Below, piece by piece: positions 16,618 to 27,800 of a stretch of DNA of 64,000 nt. Location: positions 22,598 through 86,597 of the forward strand of contig CAMBMH010000001.1 in NCBI GenBank assembly GCA_945868575.1, given 5' to 3'. The position numbers were made by a program, and so were the translations under genes. Each line of letters opens with the position of its first letter. Position 1 is the first letter of the stretch. The notes under the pieces were generated by a model that saw only the letters and a program-made list of their open reading frames with translations, made no database searches and had not been told where the DNA came from. The DNA is from Singulisphaera sp. GP187. GTDB lineage: Bacteria > Planctomycetota > Planctomycetia > Gemmatales > Gemmataceae.

Positions 16618-17628
16618 ATGATTGGCTTTCTACTTCTAGGCTTGGCCACCATTGTCCCATCCCAAACACTCAAAATCGAATTTGTGGATTCGGAAGGGGG
16701 TGGCTCGACCCTGATTGTCACGCCAACGGGCGAATCGATCCTGATTGATTGCGGAAATCCCGGGAATCGCGACGCCGAACGGATTGCCAAAGCAGCCAAA
16801 AAACTTGGTCTGGAGCGCATTGACCACCTTGTGGTTACGCACTGGCACCTGGATCACTATGGTGGCGCCGGAACACTTGTCCGCAAAATACCTGTAAATC
16901 ATTTTTGGGATCGGGGAATTCCTGATAGCCTTCCAGATGATCCCACAAACTATCCGGTTTTAATCGCCGCTTACAAGGACGTCTCGAAGGGGAAGCGTAA
17001 CACACTCAAGGCAGGCGATACCGTTCCGCTGCGTCAAACGGAATCTGGCCCTAGGGTACGCCTTTCGTGCGTATGCGGCTCAGGGGTTCCCAAAATCGAT
17101 TCCAAAGCCCCGGCTGGAACTTCCGTGAAGCCCTCACAAATGGAACCGGATCCTTCGGACAACGCAATGAGTCTTGGCTTCGTACTCGAGTTTGGCGATT
17201 TTCGTTTTCTGGATCTTGGCGACCTCACCTGGAACAAGGAATCGATTTTGGTTTATCCAAGCAATTTGCTCGGTAAAATCGATGTGTACCAATCCACTCA
17301 TCACGGTCTAGAGGTAAGCAATCACCCCGACCTTATGAGACAAATTTCTCCTACCATTGCGATCTTCAATAATGGGCCAAGAAAAGGGGCGCACCCACGG
17401 GTCATTCGCGATCTCAGAAGGCTGGATCACTTTGAACAAATTTTTCAGATACACAAAAACATTACAGCACCCGACTCGGACAACGCCCCACCTACCCATG
17501 TGGCAAATCCAGCCGAAAAATGCCAAGCGCTTGGAATCAACCTCGAAGTGGATCCCACCGCAAACCATTACACCGTAAAAGTGGGGGAGCAACCGAAAGA
17601 ACATCGCTTTACGGTTAGTAAAAAATAA
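16618..17628 (+). CDS. Metallo-beta-lactamase-fold hydrolase, ComEC C-domain-like
   Basis: About 336 aa from the ATG at 16618. The frame is open back to 16438, but that part overlaps the divergent peptidase gene and has no ATG with an SD; a weak or non-ATG start between 16550 and 16618 is possible. MIGFLLLGLATIVPSQ at the N-terminus is hydrophobic and may be a signal. The MBL core is clear: SILIDCGNPG, then the metal motif THWHLDHYGG, LDLGDLTW and YQSTHHGLE. This layout matches the nuclease-like domain of ComEC/Rec2 as a stand-alone protein. Substrate unknown; DNA or a phosphodiester is possible. Confidence 0.82.
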   Translation: MIGFLLLGLATIVPSQTLKIEFVDSEGGGSTLIVTPTGESILIDCGNPGNRDAERIAKAAKKLGLERIDHLVVTHWHLDHYGGAGTLVRKIPVNHFWDRGIPDSLPDDPTNYPVLIAAYKDVSKGKRNTLKAGDTVPLRQTESGPRVRLSCVCGSGVPKIDSKAPAGTSVKPSQMEPDPSDNAMSLGFVLEFGDFRFLDLGDLTWNKESILVYPSNLLGKIDVYQSTHHGLEVSNHPDLMRQISPTIAIFNNGPRKGAHPRVIRDLRRLDHFEQIFQIHKNITAPDSDNAPPTHVANPAEKCQALGINLEVDPTANHYTVKVGEQPKEHRFTVSKK

Positions 17629-17665
17629 AAATCACTGTTTTTAAAATTTCGCGAGATTCGCTATC

Positions 17666-19135
17666 TTAAAACTCGCCATGACCAATTTTGGTAAGGTGGC
17701 GCAATAGTGCGTCACTTTCCAGGGGCCCGCCGGTTGCCGTTCGTGTAATTTCGAGTGCGGTGGCCAATCGGCCACGGTGATGGACCTTCTCCCTGAGCCA
17801 ACCAAGGATAGGCGCGAATTCCCCACGCGAGACCATTTGGCTCATTCCGCCAAGGTCACGATCCATTGCCTCGCGCAGTTGGGCGGCAATCAGATTACCC
17901 AAGGTATAGGTGGGGAAATAGCCGATTCCTCCAGTGCTCCAGTGAACATCCTGAAGACAACCCTCCCGATCTGAAGTAACTTTCAATCCAAAAGCTTTTT
18001 CAAACGCCTCGTTCCATGCACCCGGAAGGTCTTTGGGAACAAGGGTCCCCTCAATCATTGCTTTTTCGAGACGGTACCTCAAAAGGATATGCAGATTGTA
18101 GCAGGTTTCGTCGGATTCCACCCGGATAAAGGAAGGCCCAATCCGGTTGATCATTGGTACGAGGATTTCTTTGGCCGCAAGGGAAGGCCCCAAAACCCGG
18201 TGGGCCAAAGGCCAGCACCAATCCCAAAAAGCGGAGGAACGCCCGACCATGTTTTCCCAGAAACGGGATTGCGACTCGTGCATTCCAAGGGATGATGCGA
18301 CACACCATGCCTGTCCGGCATGTTCGGCCGGGAGCCCCTGCTCATAAAGAGCATGACCGGTTTCATGAAGGATCCCATAAAAGGATTGTGTGAAATCGGT
18401 TTCATCGTATCTTGTGGTGATACGACAATCGCCTGGTCCATGTCCCGAACAAAAAGGGTGCGCGGAAGTGTCAAGTCGGCCACCTTGTAAATCGAACCCA
18501 ATCGCCTGGGATACTTCCAGCCCGAGTTTTTTTTGCGATTCCTCAGGATAATTGCCTTTGGGCGCCAACCCCTGTGGGCGTCCTTTCGCCTCGCGGATTA
18601 GCAAGGCAAGTGCCGGCTCCAATTTGTTAAAAATCGAGTCTATTTCCGAGGAACGACATCCCGGTTCATATTCGTCCAAAAGTGCATCATAAGGAGATTG
18701 CTCGTATCCCGCGCAGGCGGCCTCTTCCTGCTTTAGACGAACAATCGTCTGCAATTCGGGCAAAAATTTGGCAAAATCCCCTCGTGAACGGGCTTCCTGC
18801 CAAATGTGCACTCCCCGGGAAGTGGCCCGAGCAAGTTCCTCGACAAGCCTTCCGGGGATTCGCCTGGCCCGAACAACACGCCGTTTCATCTCCCTGATAT
18901 TGGCCCGTGATGCTTCAAGAACCGCATGGGACTCGGCATTTTGAATGGATTCCCAAACAAAGGGATCCGTGAGACGCTCATGAACCAGCCGGGCCAAAAG
19001 CGCACCCTGGCTCCCCCGCCAGTCGGCACCTTTGGGAGGCAACATAACCTGTTCATCCCAACCCAAAACCCCCTGGACAGATTCCAGAAGGGTGATTTCT
19101 TTCCAGTGGGTGGACAATCCCGAGTTGCCTTCCAT
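17666..19135 (-). CDS. M32 family metallocarboxypeptidase (Taq/thermostable carboxypeptidase 1 type)
   Basis: 489 aa, normal for M32. The signature elements are all present: HPF at 226-228, the DXRXT motif as DCRIT at 236-240, HETGH zinc site at 257-261, and a third ligand in GMHESQSRFWEN (E287). The family removes C-terminal residues from peptides in the cytoplasm; no signal peptide is present here. It is a single gene with rho upstream on the same strand, 43 nt away, so rho and this gene may share a transcript. Confidence 0.95.
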   Translation of the reverse strand: MEGNSGLSTHWKEITLLESVQGVLGWDEQVMLPPKGADWRGSQGALLARLVHERLTDPFVWESIQNAESHAVLEASRANIREMKRRVVRARRIPGRLVEELARATSRGVHIWQEARSRGDFAKFLPELQTIVRLKQEEAACAGYEQSPYDALLDEYEPGCRSSEIDSIFNKLEPALALLIREAKGRPQGLAPKGNYPEESQKKLGLEVSQAIGFDLQGGRLDTSAHPFCSGHGPGDCRITTRYDETDFTQSFYGILHETGHALYEQGLPAEHAGQAWCVASSLGMHESQSRFWENMVGRSSAFWDWCWPLAHRVLGPSLAAKEILVPMINRIGPSFIRVESDETCYNLHILLRYRLEKAMIEGTLVPKDLPGAWNEAFEKAFGLKVTSDREGCLQDVHWSTGGIGYFPTYTLGNLIAAQLREAMDRDLGGMSQMVSRGEFAPILGWLREKVHHRGRLATALEITRTATGGPLESDALLRHLTKIGHGEF

Positions 19136-19178
19136 AGCGATTTACCCAAATAAATGATCTTTAACTAATCAATTCCAA

Positions 19179-20708
19179 TTAGTTCACATTCAGGTTTTGG
19201 AGAAACTCGGCATTGGTCTTGGCCTTTTTGAGACGATTGACCAGAAGTTCCATTGCCTCGACCGGGTGCATATCGGCCAATACACGGCGAAGGGCGCGCA
19301 TGTTGGTGATTTCATCAGGACCACAAAGGAGTTCCTCCTTGCGCGTTCCGGAACGGTTTATGTCAATGGCGGGCCATACGCGCTTGTCCACCAAGCGGCG
19401 GTCAAGGTGAAGCTCCATATTGCCTGTGCCCTTGAATTCTTCGAAAATCACCTCGTCCATTTTGGATCCGGTATCAATAAGTGCCGTCGCAATAATCGTG
19501 AGGCTACCACCTTCTTCGCTTTGACGGGCAGCACCAAAAAAGCGCTTGGGCTTCTGCATGGCATTGCTGTCCAAACCACCAGATAGGAGTTTTCCACCCG
19601 AGGGGGCTTCGGTATTGTGCGCCCGGGCAAGGCGCGTGATCGAATCAAGCAGGATGATCACATCCTTGCCATCTTCGACAAGACGCTTGGCCTTTTCCAT
19701 CGCGATTTCGGAGACATGGCAATGCTCGGCGGAAGGTTCATCAAAGGTGCTGGCTGCAACCTCGGCATTGGGCCCAGTCACCTGTTTCATCATTTCGGTG
19801 ACTTCTTCGGGCCGCTCATCAATAAGCAAAACGATGAGGTAAGCATCAGGATAATTGGCCTGGATAGCCTTGGCAATTTTCGCAAGCAGAACGGTTTTAC
19901 CGGCACGGGGCGGAGAAACAATCAGGGCGCGCTGGCCTCGGCCAATCGGCGTCACAAGGTCGATAACCCTTGTTGACAATTCATCAGGGGCGGTTTCCAA
20001 CCGCAGCCTTTTGCAAGGATGAAGAGGGGTAAGGTCTTCAAAAACAGGCGGGCGAACACGCTCGAGGGCGGGCTTGCCGTTTATGGTGTCCACCTGAAGA
20101 AGGGCAAAATTGTCCTGCCCTTCGATGGGCAAGCGGATTGGACCTTCGATAAGCAATCCAGTCTTTAGGCCCATACGCCGGATCTGGCTGGGAGAAACGT
20201 ATACATTTTCCGGCGATGCGAGATAGTTATGGGTTTGGCTGCGAAGAAATCCATAACCATCAGGAAGCACCTCGAGAGTTCCAGACCCGAGGACAGTTTC
20301 GCCTTTTTCGATGTAGCGACGAACAACCTGAATGATCAACTGAACCCGATTGAGGCCGGAGTGCTCCTGAACGCCTTCTTTTTCAAGAATTTCGAATAAC
20401 TTCGGAATCGGCATCCGGTAGAGGTCATCCAATTTTGGAATGGGGCCGACCGACCTGGTTGCACTCCACTCCCCACCCTCTTGGGGCGCCCTTGGAGTGA
20501 TTTGCATGGGGGCAGCATGTGCGACATCAGGAATTCTTCTGCCAACAATTCCCGTCTGGCCTCCAGCTCCAGGAGGAACCCGGCGACGGCCCATAGGCAT
20601 ATGACCGTGATGACCTTGCCTTTCGCCATGGCCCCCCTGCCCATGGGCAGGACCGTGCGAGGGCCCATGATGAGGATGGTGTCCGTGACCTTCGTCTTGG
20701 CGAGCCAT
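19179..20708 (-). CDS. rho: Transcription termination factor Rho with His/Gly-rich N-terminal extension
   Basis: 509 aa; standard Rho is about 420. Residues 1-40 are His/Gly/Pro-rich ([17 protein letters not shown]), followed by a linker to about 85. The normal RNA-binding domain follows ([15 protein letters not shown] near 143), then the ATPase with Walker A in [20 protein letters not shown] (catalytic Glu region), [12 protein letters not shown] (Walker B) and the Q/R loops. Rho is a hexameric RNA helicase that releases RNA polymerase. The extra tail could bind metal or RNA, which is inference. The 246-nt gap to divergent glgX holds a long dyad that may sit in the rho leader. Confidence 0.97.
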   Translation of the reverse strand: MARQDEGHGHHPHHGPSHGPAHGQGGHGERQGHHGHMPMGRRRVPPGAGGQTGIVGRRIPDVAHAAPMQITPRAPQEGGEWSATRSVGPIPKLDDLYRMPIPKLFEILEKEGVQEHSGLNRVQLIIQVVRRYIEKGETVLGSGTLEVLPDGYGFLRSQTHNYLASPENVYVSPSQIRRMGLKTGLLIEGPIRLPIEGQDNFALLQVDTINGKPALERVRPPVFEDLTPLHPCKRLRLETAPDELSTRVIDLVTPIGRGQRALIVSPPRAGKTVLLAKIAKAIQANYPDAYLIVLLIDERPEEVTEMMKQVTGPNAEVAASTFDEPSAEHCHVSEIAMEKAKRLVEDGKDVIILLDSITRLARAHNTEAPSGGKLLSGGLDSNAMQKPKRFFGAARQSEEGGSLTIIATALIDTGSKMDEVIFEEFKGTGNMELHLDRRLVDKRVWPAIDINRSGTRKEELLCGPDEITNMRALRRVLADMHPVEAMELLVNRLKKAKTNAEFLQNLNVN

Positions 20709-20869
20709 TGAAAAAACACTCCGGCAAAAGATTCGAAGAGGATTTGGGTTTAAGGAAAAAGAACCGCCTACCCAAGCGGCTTCGCGAACTCAAATCTTTG
20801 CTAAAACTTGTTTTTGGAAACGGTAACGGTTCAGATCGACCGGTCCGGGGGAAATCCATAACCCTCTAA

Positions 20870-20923
20870 TTGGGGCGCTTCCGACTTTCCTTGTCGGTTC
20901 CAAAGGCATCATAACCGCCCCAA
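20870..20923. promoter_or_regulatory. Nested inverted repeat between rho and glgX
   Basis: TTGGGGCG (20870-20877) pairs with CGCCCCAA (20916-20923), and inside lies a second hairpin, CCGAC (20881-20885) with GTCGG (20893-20897). In either transcript this would fold into a two-tier stem. It lies 161 nt before the rho start and just before the short leader ORF upstream of glgX. There is no T-tract next to it, so it is more like a leader structure or operator than a terminator. Confidence 0.55.
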
Positions 20924-20935
20924 GGGCAGGTTTCC

Positions 20936-21019
20936 ATGAAAAAAGGCCGAATTTTTGGGGATTCAACAGACTTTTTCGGCCAAACCTTGCTCAATTTATC
21001 CTCCAAGGCCAGGGATTGA
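20936..21019 (+). other. Possible 27-codon leader ORF before glgX
   Basis: ATG at 20936 has GGGCAGG just upstream and opens a frame of 27 codons starting MKKGRIFGD that ends at TGA 21017-21019. The likely glgX start, TTG at 21024, lies 5 nt after that stop, in another frame. This could be a leader peptide coupling translation to glgX, or a chance ORF. A frameshift in the glgX N-terminus is a third option, though the family does not need the extra residues. Confidence 0.35.
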
Positions 21020-21023
21020 GCAA

Positions 21024-23066
21024 TTGAACAACCTTACTTGGGGTCGTGGAAGAGCAATTCCACTGGGATCCAGCTGGACCGGTGAGGGAATTAACTTCGC
21101 CGTTATTTCCAAACACGCAACCTCTGTAAACCTGCTTCTGTACCACCTCGAGAGTTCCGGTACCTCCGCAAAAATAGAACTTGATCCCGCCTTGAACCGT
21201 ACCGGAGATCACTGGCATGTCCTCGTAAAAGGACTTCCTCCGGTTTTCCGTTATGCTTGGCAAGTCGATGGCCCAACCCGCTTAGGCCATTCCTTTTCCC
21301 CTGAAATTCCTCTGCTCGATCCCTCGGCAACCGCAATTACAGGTGGTGAAACCTGGGGCGAGATGGACCCCGAGGGAAGGTTTTCCCTGTTCCAAAGGCG
21401 CAACTACCATTGGCAAGAGGATCGTCATCCAGCAATCCCTCCTGAAGATACGATCCTCTATGAACTTCATGTGCGCGGCTACACCAGGCACAGCTCGTCG
21501 GAAGTTGCTTATCCGGGTACGTTTCTGGGCCTCCTGGAAAAAATCAGCCACCTCAAATCACTCGGTATTACCGCCCTTGAACTCCTTCCCATTCACGAAT
21601 TCGATGAGACTGATTGCCCATTCATCAATCCCCAAACCGGGAAAAAAAATCTAAACCTTTGGGGATATAACACCATTGGTTTTGCGGCAGTAAAAGCTTC
21701 CCTCGCTGCCTCAGGTCCAGACCATGGACAAATGCACGAGTTTCGTGACCTTGTCGCGGGAATGCACCGGGAGGGAATTGAAGTTATTCTCGATGTCGTT
21801 TTCAACCACACAGGCGAAGGTGGGATCAATGGCCGAACCTTGTCCTTTCGGGGTTTGGACGATCCTCTCTTTTACATGATCGATTCCCAAGGGCGGTACC
21901 TCAATTTCAGCGGGTGTGGCAACACAGTAAATTGCAATCAGCCCGTGGTTCGGGAACTTATTATTGATTGCTTACGATTTTGGATCCTTGATATGCATGT
22001 TGATGGATTCAGGTTCGATCTTGCATCCGTTTTGGGTCGTGATCGTCATGGAAGGGTCATGGCCGATCCTCCGGTCGTGGAAATGATTGCAGAAGATGGG
22101 GTGCTGGCAAGTTCCAAACTGATCGCCGAACCATGGGACGCTGATGGCCTTTATCAAGTTGGCAACTTCCCTTTTGGGCGAAGATGGTCGGAATGGAACG
22201 GCCAATATCGTGACACTGTCAGGCGATTTTGGCTTACGGGAGGAGTCTCGGTGGGCGAGCTAGCCACCAGAATTTGTGGTAGCGCCGACCTGTATGAGCT
22301 TGCTGGGAGAACCCCATCCCATTCCGTAAATTTCATCACCTCACATGATGGATTTACGCTTTGGGATCTGGTCTCCTACTCCAAGAAACACAACCTTGCC
22401 AACGGGGAAGGGAACAGAGACGGAACGGACCAGAATTATTCCAATAATTGCGGCGTGGAAGGGCCAACCCAGGATCCGGAAATCATGCGCTTGCGCCTGA
22501 AACGGGCCAGAAACCTGATGGCGACACTGCTCCTTTCCCAGGGAATGCCAATGATCCTGGGGGGTGACGAAATTCTTCGCACCCAAAAAGGAAACAACAA
22601 CGCATGGTGCCAGGACAACGAAATTAGCTGGGTGGATTGGCGACTACAACCTTTCCAAACCCAATTTCTTCGATTCACAAAGGAAATGATCGCTTTTCGC
22701 AAAAGACATTCCGCCCTAAACCGGCGCGAATTTCTGAATCCGGAAGATGTTGCCTGGCACGGGCAGTTACCTTTGTTACCGGATTTCTCGCAATTTTCCG
22801 GGCATATCGCTTTACAACTTTTTGGATCCCATACAGGAAGGGAACCCGACCAGGACCTCTATATTGCCTTTAGCATGGAGAAAAAGGAAACCTGGTGGGA
22901 ATTGCCCCATCCTTCCAAGGGGAAATCCTGGGGCCGGTTCCTGGATACCACCCTTGAGGCTCCCAACGAGTTGGAACCATCCGAATCGCGTGAGATCTGC
23001 CTCCCGGGACAAACTTATCGATTGGGCCCCGAGGGCATCCTTGTCATGGTTGCCAAACCCGCTTGA
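21024..23066 (+). CDS. glgX: Glycogen debranching enzyme GlgX (GH13 isoamylase type)
   Basis: About 680 aa from TTG 21024, or 703 aa from TTG 20955; no ATG is in frame near the family start (TWGRGRAIPLGSSWTGEGIN). CAGGGA lies about 9 nt before 21024, which I prefer. It hydrolyses alpha-1,6 branches of glycogen. A CBM48 domain occupies roughly the first 140 residues. The GH13 core has ILDVVFNHTGEG, nucleophile Asp in DGFRFDLASVLGRD, acid Glu in LIAEPWDADG and NFITSHDGFTLWDLV. Other glycogen genes are not in the window. A bidirectional terminator follows. Confidence 0.94.
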   Translation: MNNLTWGRGRAIPLGSSWTGEGINFAVISKHATSVNLLLYHLESSGTSAKIELDPALNRTGDHWHVLVKGLPPVFRYAWQVDGPTRLGHSFSPEIPLLDPSATAITGGETWGEMDPEGRFSLFQRRNYHWQEDRHPAIPPEDTILYELHVRGYTRHSSSEVAYPGTFLGLLEKISHLKSLGITALELLPIHEFDETDCPFINPQTGKKNLNLWGYNTIGFAAVKASLAASGPDHGQMHEFRDLVAGMHREGIEVILDVVFNHTGEGGINGRTLSFRGLDDPLFYMIDSQGRYLNFSGCGNTVNCNQPVVRELIIDCLRFWILDMHVDGFRFDLASVLGRDRHGRVMADPPVVEMIAEDGVLASSKLIAEPWDADGLYQVGNFPFGRRWSEWNGQYRDTVRRFWLTGGVSVGELATRICGSADLYELAGRTPSHSVNFITSHDGFTLWDLVSYSKKHNLANGEGNRDGTDQNYSNNCGVEGPTQDPEIMRLRLKRARNLMATLLLSQGMPMILGGDEILRTQKGNNNAWCQDNEISWVDWRLQPFQTQFLRFTKEMIAFRKRHSALNRREFLNPEDVAWHGQLPLLPDFSQFSGHIALQLFGSHTGREPDQDLYIAFSMEKKETWWELPHPSKGKSWGRFLDTTLEAPNELEPSESREICLPGQTYRLGPEGILVMVAKPA

Positions 23067-23117
23067 TTTCGCCAAACTCCCAGTCGCAAATACCAAACCT
23101 AATGGTCAAAAAAACAA

Positions 23118-23152
23118 GGCACCGGGAATCACCCCGATGCCTTTTCTCTTTT
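23118..23152. terminator. Bidirectional terminator between glgX and atpC
   Basis: GGCA-C-CGGG (23118-23126) pairs with CCCG-A-TGCC (23133-23141), leaving one mismatch, and TTTTCTCTTTT follows on the plus strand. On the minus strand the stem is followed by TTGTTTTTTT. It closes both glgX and the leftward ATP synthase operon. Confidence 0.82.
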
Positions 23153-23168
23153 AAGGTTTTTGCAAGTA

Positions 23169-23564
23169 TTAGGCTTTTGCGACCCGCAACATGATCTTGG
23201 CCCGTTCCCTTGCAGCCCGATTTTCTTCAAGAATTGCAGGGGACGCCGATCCAGGCGGAGAGGTTTCCACAAGCTTTTGAGTGGCAGGAATATCAATTTG
23301 AGCCTTGGGAACGGCTCGCCCAGTCAAAAGAGTGATGACCTCACCCTTCATCTGAACGATACCACCCTCGACATAAAATGTTTGTTCCTTGCCTGCTGAT
23401 CGAATAACCAGACTTCCCGGTTTCATGCGACCAACAAGCGGTGCACGACCCGGAAGAAAGCCGGACTGTCCATCAAACAGTGGCAGGGAAACATATTCCG
23501 CCGGAGTATCAATCACCGCTTTTTCAGGGGTGACGACCACACAACGGAGGGTTCGGTTTGCCAT
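23169..23564 (-). CDS. atpC: F-type ATP synthase subunit epsilon
   Basis: 131 aa. N-terminal beta-sandwich: LRCVVVTPEKAVIDTPAEYV, then LPLFDGQSGFLPGRAPLVGRMKPG, typical of epsilon, and a C-terminal helical region from about residue 90 (LVETSPPGSASPAILEENRA). Epsilon links the central stalk to the c-ring and inhibits ATP hydrolysis. It is the last gene of the operon, 3 nt after atpD. A transcription terminator lies just beyond. Confidence 0.95.
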   Translation of the reverse strand: MANRTLRCVVVTPEKAVIDTPAEYVSLPLFDGQSGFLPGRAPLVGRMKPGSLVIRSAGKEQTFYVEGGIVQMKGEVITLLTGRAVPKAQIDIPATQKLVETSPPGSASPAILEENRAARERAKIMLRVAKA

Positions 23565-23567
23565 GGG

Positions 23568-25058
<1,491 letters not shown>

Positions 25059-25141
25059 CTATTATGCTTGGTTGATCTTTTCAGCCCGTCGGGGGATTGA
25101 TATTTGCCATTCCTGCGGGATTCCCGATTAAGATCGGGGTC

Positions 25142-26035
25142 CTATTCAAGCGCTGCCGCACCGCCAATAACCTCCGAGATTTCCTTGGTGATATTGGCCT
25201 GGCGGGCACGGTTGTATTGGCGGCTGATGGTCTTGATCATGCCATCCGCATTTTCGGTTGCCGCCTTCATTGTGACTCGGCGACCAATCTGTTCACTAAC
25301 CGCGGCGTCAAGGAAGCATTTGAACAACCGTGTCCTGAAAGATTGCGGGAGCAATTCATCAAGGATTTCCGAGGCATTGGGCACAAACTCATAATCCACC
25401 GGAACGGAGGTTTGTTGTGAGTCCTTCACTTTTTTGGTAGTGTCTTGCGGCAAGCCGGCCAGCGGAAGCAAGGTTTCAACCACAGGAGTCTGACGAGCTG
25501 CTGTTAGGAATTTCATGTAGGCAACATCGACCTGGTCCACCTCTCCGGCCAAGAAAGCGGCGAGGTATTTTCGGGCGACGGGCTCAAGATCTTCCCACTT
25601 GGGTTTGTCATCAAACTGGGTGTAGGTCGCTACGGTTACAACCTTTTGATATTTGAACGCGTTGATTCCGCGCTTTCCTGATGCTTCGACATCCAGGGAA
25701 ATGTTTTGCTCTTTGGCCCGACGAATGCGCAGATTGGCCTCGCGGAGGATGCCTGCATTGTAACCGCCGCAAAGACCACGATTTGAACAGATCACCAAAA
25801 GGATGGCTTTTTTGACAGGGCTTCGGGTTGCCAATAGTGGGTGTTGGCCGCTGGAGCCACTTCGAGCAAGATCCGCGGCAACTTCCGCTATCTTGCGGGT
25901 AAAGGCTTCCGCTTCGGTCGCCCTGTCCAGCGCCTTTTTGAAGCGCGCAGTAGCAATCAGCTCCATTGTCCGGGTAATTTTCCGGATGTTGCGGATCGCC
26001 TTGCGCCGACTGACTAGCTCACGCGTCTTGGCCAC
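25142..26035 (-). CDS. atpG: F-type ATP synthase subunit gamma (rotor shaft)
   Basis: 297 aa. The conserved N-terminal helix RELVSRRKAIRNIRKITRTMELIAT and C-terminal helix (MIKTISRQYNRARQANITKEISEVIGGAAAL) form the coiled coil that turns inside the alpha3-beta3 ring. The central domain has LLVICSNRGLCGGYNAGI, characteristic of gamma. The gaps to atpA (67 nt) and atpD (116 nt) are larger than others in the operon and might hold processing sites; no clear terminator is seen in them. Confidence 0.97.
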   Translation of the reverse strand: MAKTRELVSRRKAIRNIRKITRTMELIATARFKKALDRATEAEAFTRKIAEVAADLARSGSSGQHPLLATRSPVKKAILLVICSNRGLCGGYNAGILREANLRIRRAKEQNISLDVEASGKRGINAFKYQKVVTVATYTQFDDKPKWEDLEPVARKYLAAFLAGEVDQVDVAYMKFLTAARQTPVVETLLPLAGLPQDTTKKVKDSQQTSVPVDYEFVPNASEILDELLPQSFRTRLFKCFLDAAVSEQIGRRVTMKAATENADGMIKTISRQYNRARQANITKEISEVIGGAAALE

Positions 26036-26102
26036 GACTCACCCTGTGCCTGTTAGGGGCCCCGGAACCTCCAGGGCCCAACCCCAAAAAACGGGGTCCT
26101 AT

Positions 26103-27800
26103 TTACGGACGGAATTGAAGAGCAAAGTCCTTGATCGCTTTCTCAAGCCCCTTGGTAAGGTCCGGAGTAAGCTTCTTCTCCTTGAGGATACCGTTTCGGA
26201 CCTCGGGAGTTTGCTCCTTAAAATAGCGAAGGAACTGCGTTTCCCAAGCCTGAACCTGATTCCGGGGCACGCTGTCAAGCATTCCCTTTGTCGCGGCAAA
26301 AATGATTGCCACCTGATCTACAAAACTCATGGGAACATTGGCGCCCTGCTTGAGGACTTCAACAACCCTGTAGCCCCGATCAAGTTGACCTTGGGTGGCT
26401 TTGTCCAGTTCGGTACCCAGTTGGGCAAAAGCCTCAAGTTCACGGAAAGCGGCAAGGTCAAGACGAAGGCTACCAGCCACGCTCTTCATTGCGCCCGTTT
26501 GAGCTTTGCTGCCCACGCGGCTTACCGAGATACCAACATCCACCGCAGGACGCAAACCGGCGTTAAACAATGAACCCTGCAGATAAATCTGACCATCCGT
26601 AATGGAGATCACATTCGTTGGGATGTAGGCCGAAACCTCACCCTCCAGGGTTTCAATGATCGGAAGCGCGGTGAGCGAACCACCCGACGCCACTACCCTT
26701 GCGAGCTTGTGGCCGGGGAATTTGGGAAGCACATGCTTGTGGGCGTGCTCTTTTTCCAAAGGTCCAACGTAAACCTTGGCTGCTTCACCTTGTCCGCGAG
26801 TTTGCTCGGCGGCATTGGTGGCACCAGAGTCATCCACGATTTTCGAATCGTCTGCGCCAGTGGGAACAATCACCCATCGCTCGGCCATTTTCACAGACCG
26901 CTCAAGAAGGCGGCTGTGAGCATAGAAAATATCACCAGGGTAGGCTTCACGACCTGGGGGACGACGCATAAGCAGCGAGAGCTGACGATAAGCGGCGGCC
27001 TGTTTGGAAAGGTCGTCGTAAACGCAAAGGGTGTGTTGCCCCTTGTGCATAAAGCCTTCCGCAATGGCGCAACCCGCATAAGGCGCGAGGTATTGCAAAG
27101 GAGCCGCAGTTGCCGAAGACGCAATCACAACGATCGTGTAGTCCATCGCACCATTTGCGCGGAGGATCTCGATCAGTTTTGCAACGGTTGATTCTTTTTG
27201 ACCGATGGCAACATAAACACACACAACATCGCCACCCTTTTGGTTCAGGATGGTATCAATAGCGATGGTCGTTTTGCCCGTCTTGCGGTCACCAATGATC
27301 AGTTCGCGCTGTCCGCGACCAATTGGAATCATGGCATCAATAGCCTTGATTCCCGTTTGGAGGGGCTCTTCAACGGGCTGGCGAGCTGCAATTCCAGGAG
27401 CAGGCGCCTCGACAAAGCGGGACTCGCTGGTGATGATTGGGCCCTTGCCATCCATTGGGTTGCCAAGAGGGTCAACCACACGGCCAATCATCGCATCACC
27501 TACTGGCACCTGCAGGAGGCGTCCGGTGGCTACAACTTCATCACCCTCGGTCAATTCGAGGTAGTTACCGAGGATGATAACACCCACGGAAGTCTCTTCG
27601 AGGTTGAAGGCGAGCCCGATCACCTTGGTGCGGGTGAACTCGACCATCTCACCGGCCATCACATTGGACAGGCCATGAACCCGAGCAATACCATCGCCTA
27701 CCTCGAGGACCTTGCCGGTTTCCCGTGCCTCGAGACGATCCCGATATTTCTCGACCTCACTCTGGAGTACGGAAACGATCTCGTCCGGCTTGAATTTCAT
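26103..27800 (-). CDS. atpA: F-type ATP synthase subunit alpha
   Basis: 565 aa from ATG 27800, chosen for AGGAG and AAAGG just upstream and for the family N-terminus ([18 protein letters not shown]). This is about 50 residues longer than typical bacterial alpha. Non-catalytic P-loop [20 protein letters not shown], and a crown domain with [22 protein letters not shown]. Extra residues seem to lie in the region around [27 protein letters not shown]. The start lies inside the 3' end of atpH (44-nt overlap), suggesting coupled translation. Confidence 0.97.
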   Translation of the reverse strand: MKFKPDEIVSVLQSEVEKYRDRLEARETGKVLEVGDGIARVHGLSNVMAGEMVEFTRTKVIGLAFNLEETSVGVIILGNYLELTEGDEVVATGRLLQVPVGDAMIGRVVDPLGNPMDGKGPIITSESRFVEAPAPGIAARQPVEEPLQTGIKAIDAMIPIGRGQRELIIGDRKTGKTTIAIDTILNQKGGDVVCVYVAIGQKESTVAKLIEILRANGAMDYTIVVIASSATAAPLQYLAPYAGCAIAEGFMHKGQHTLCVYDDLSKQAAAYRQLSLLMRRPPGREAYPGDIFYAHSRLLERSVKMAERWVIVPTGADDSKIVDDSGATNAAEQTRGQGEAAKVYVGPLEKEHAHKHVLPKFPGHKLARVVASGGSLTALPIIETLEGEVSAYIPTNVISITDGQIYLQGSLFNAGLRPAVDVGISVSRVGSKAQTGAMKSVAGSLRLDLAAFRELEAFAQLGTELDKATQGQLDRGYRVVEVLKQGANVPMSFVDQVAIIFAATKGMLDSVPRNQVQAWETQFLRYFKEQTPEVRNGILKEKKLTPDLTKGLEKAIKDFALQFRP

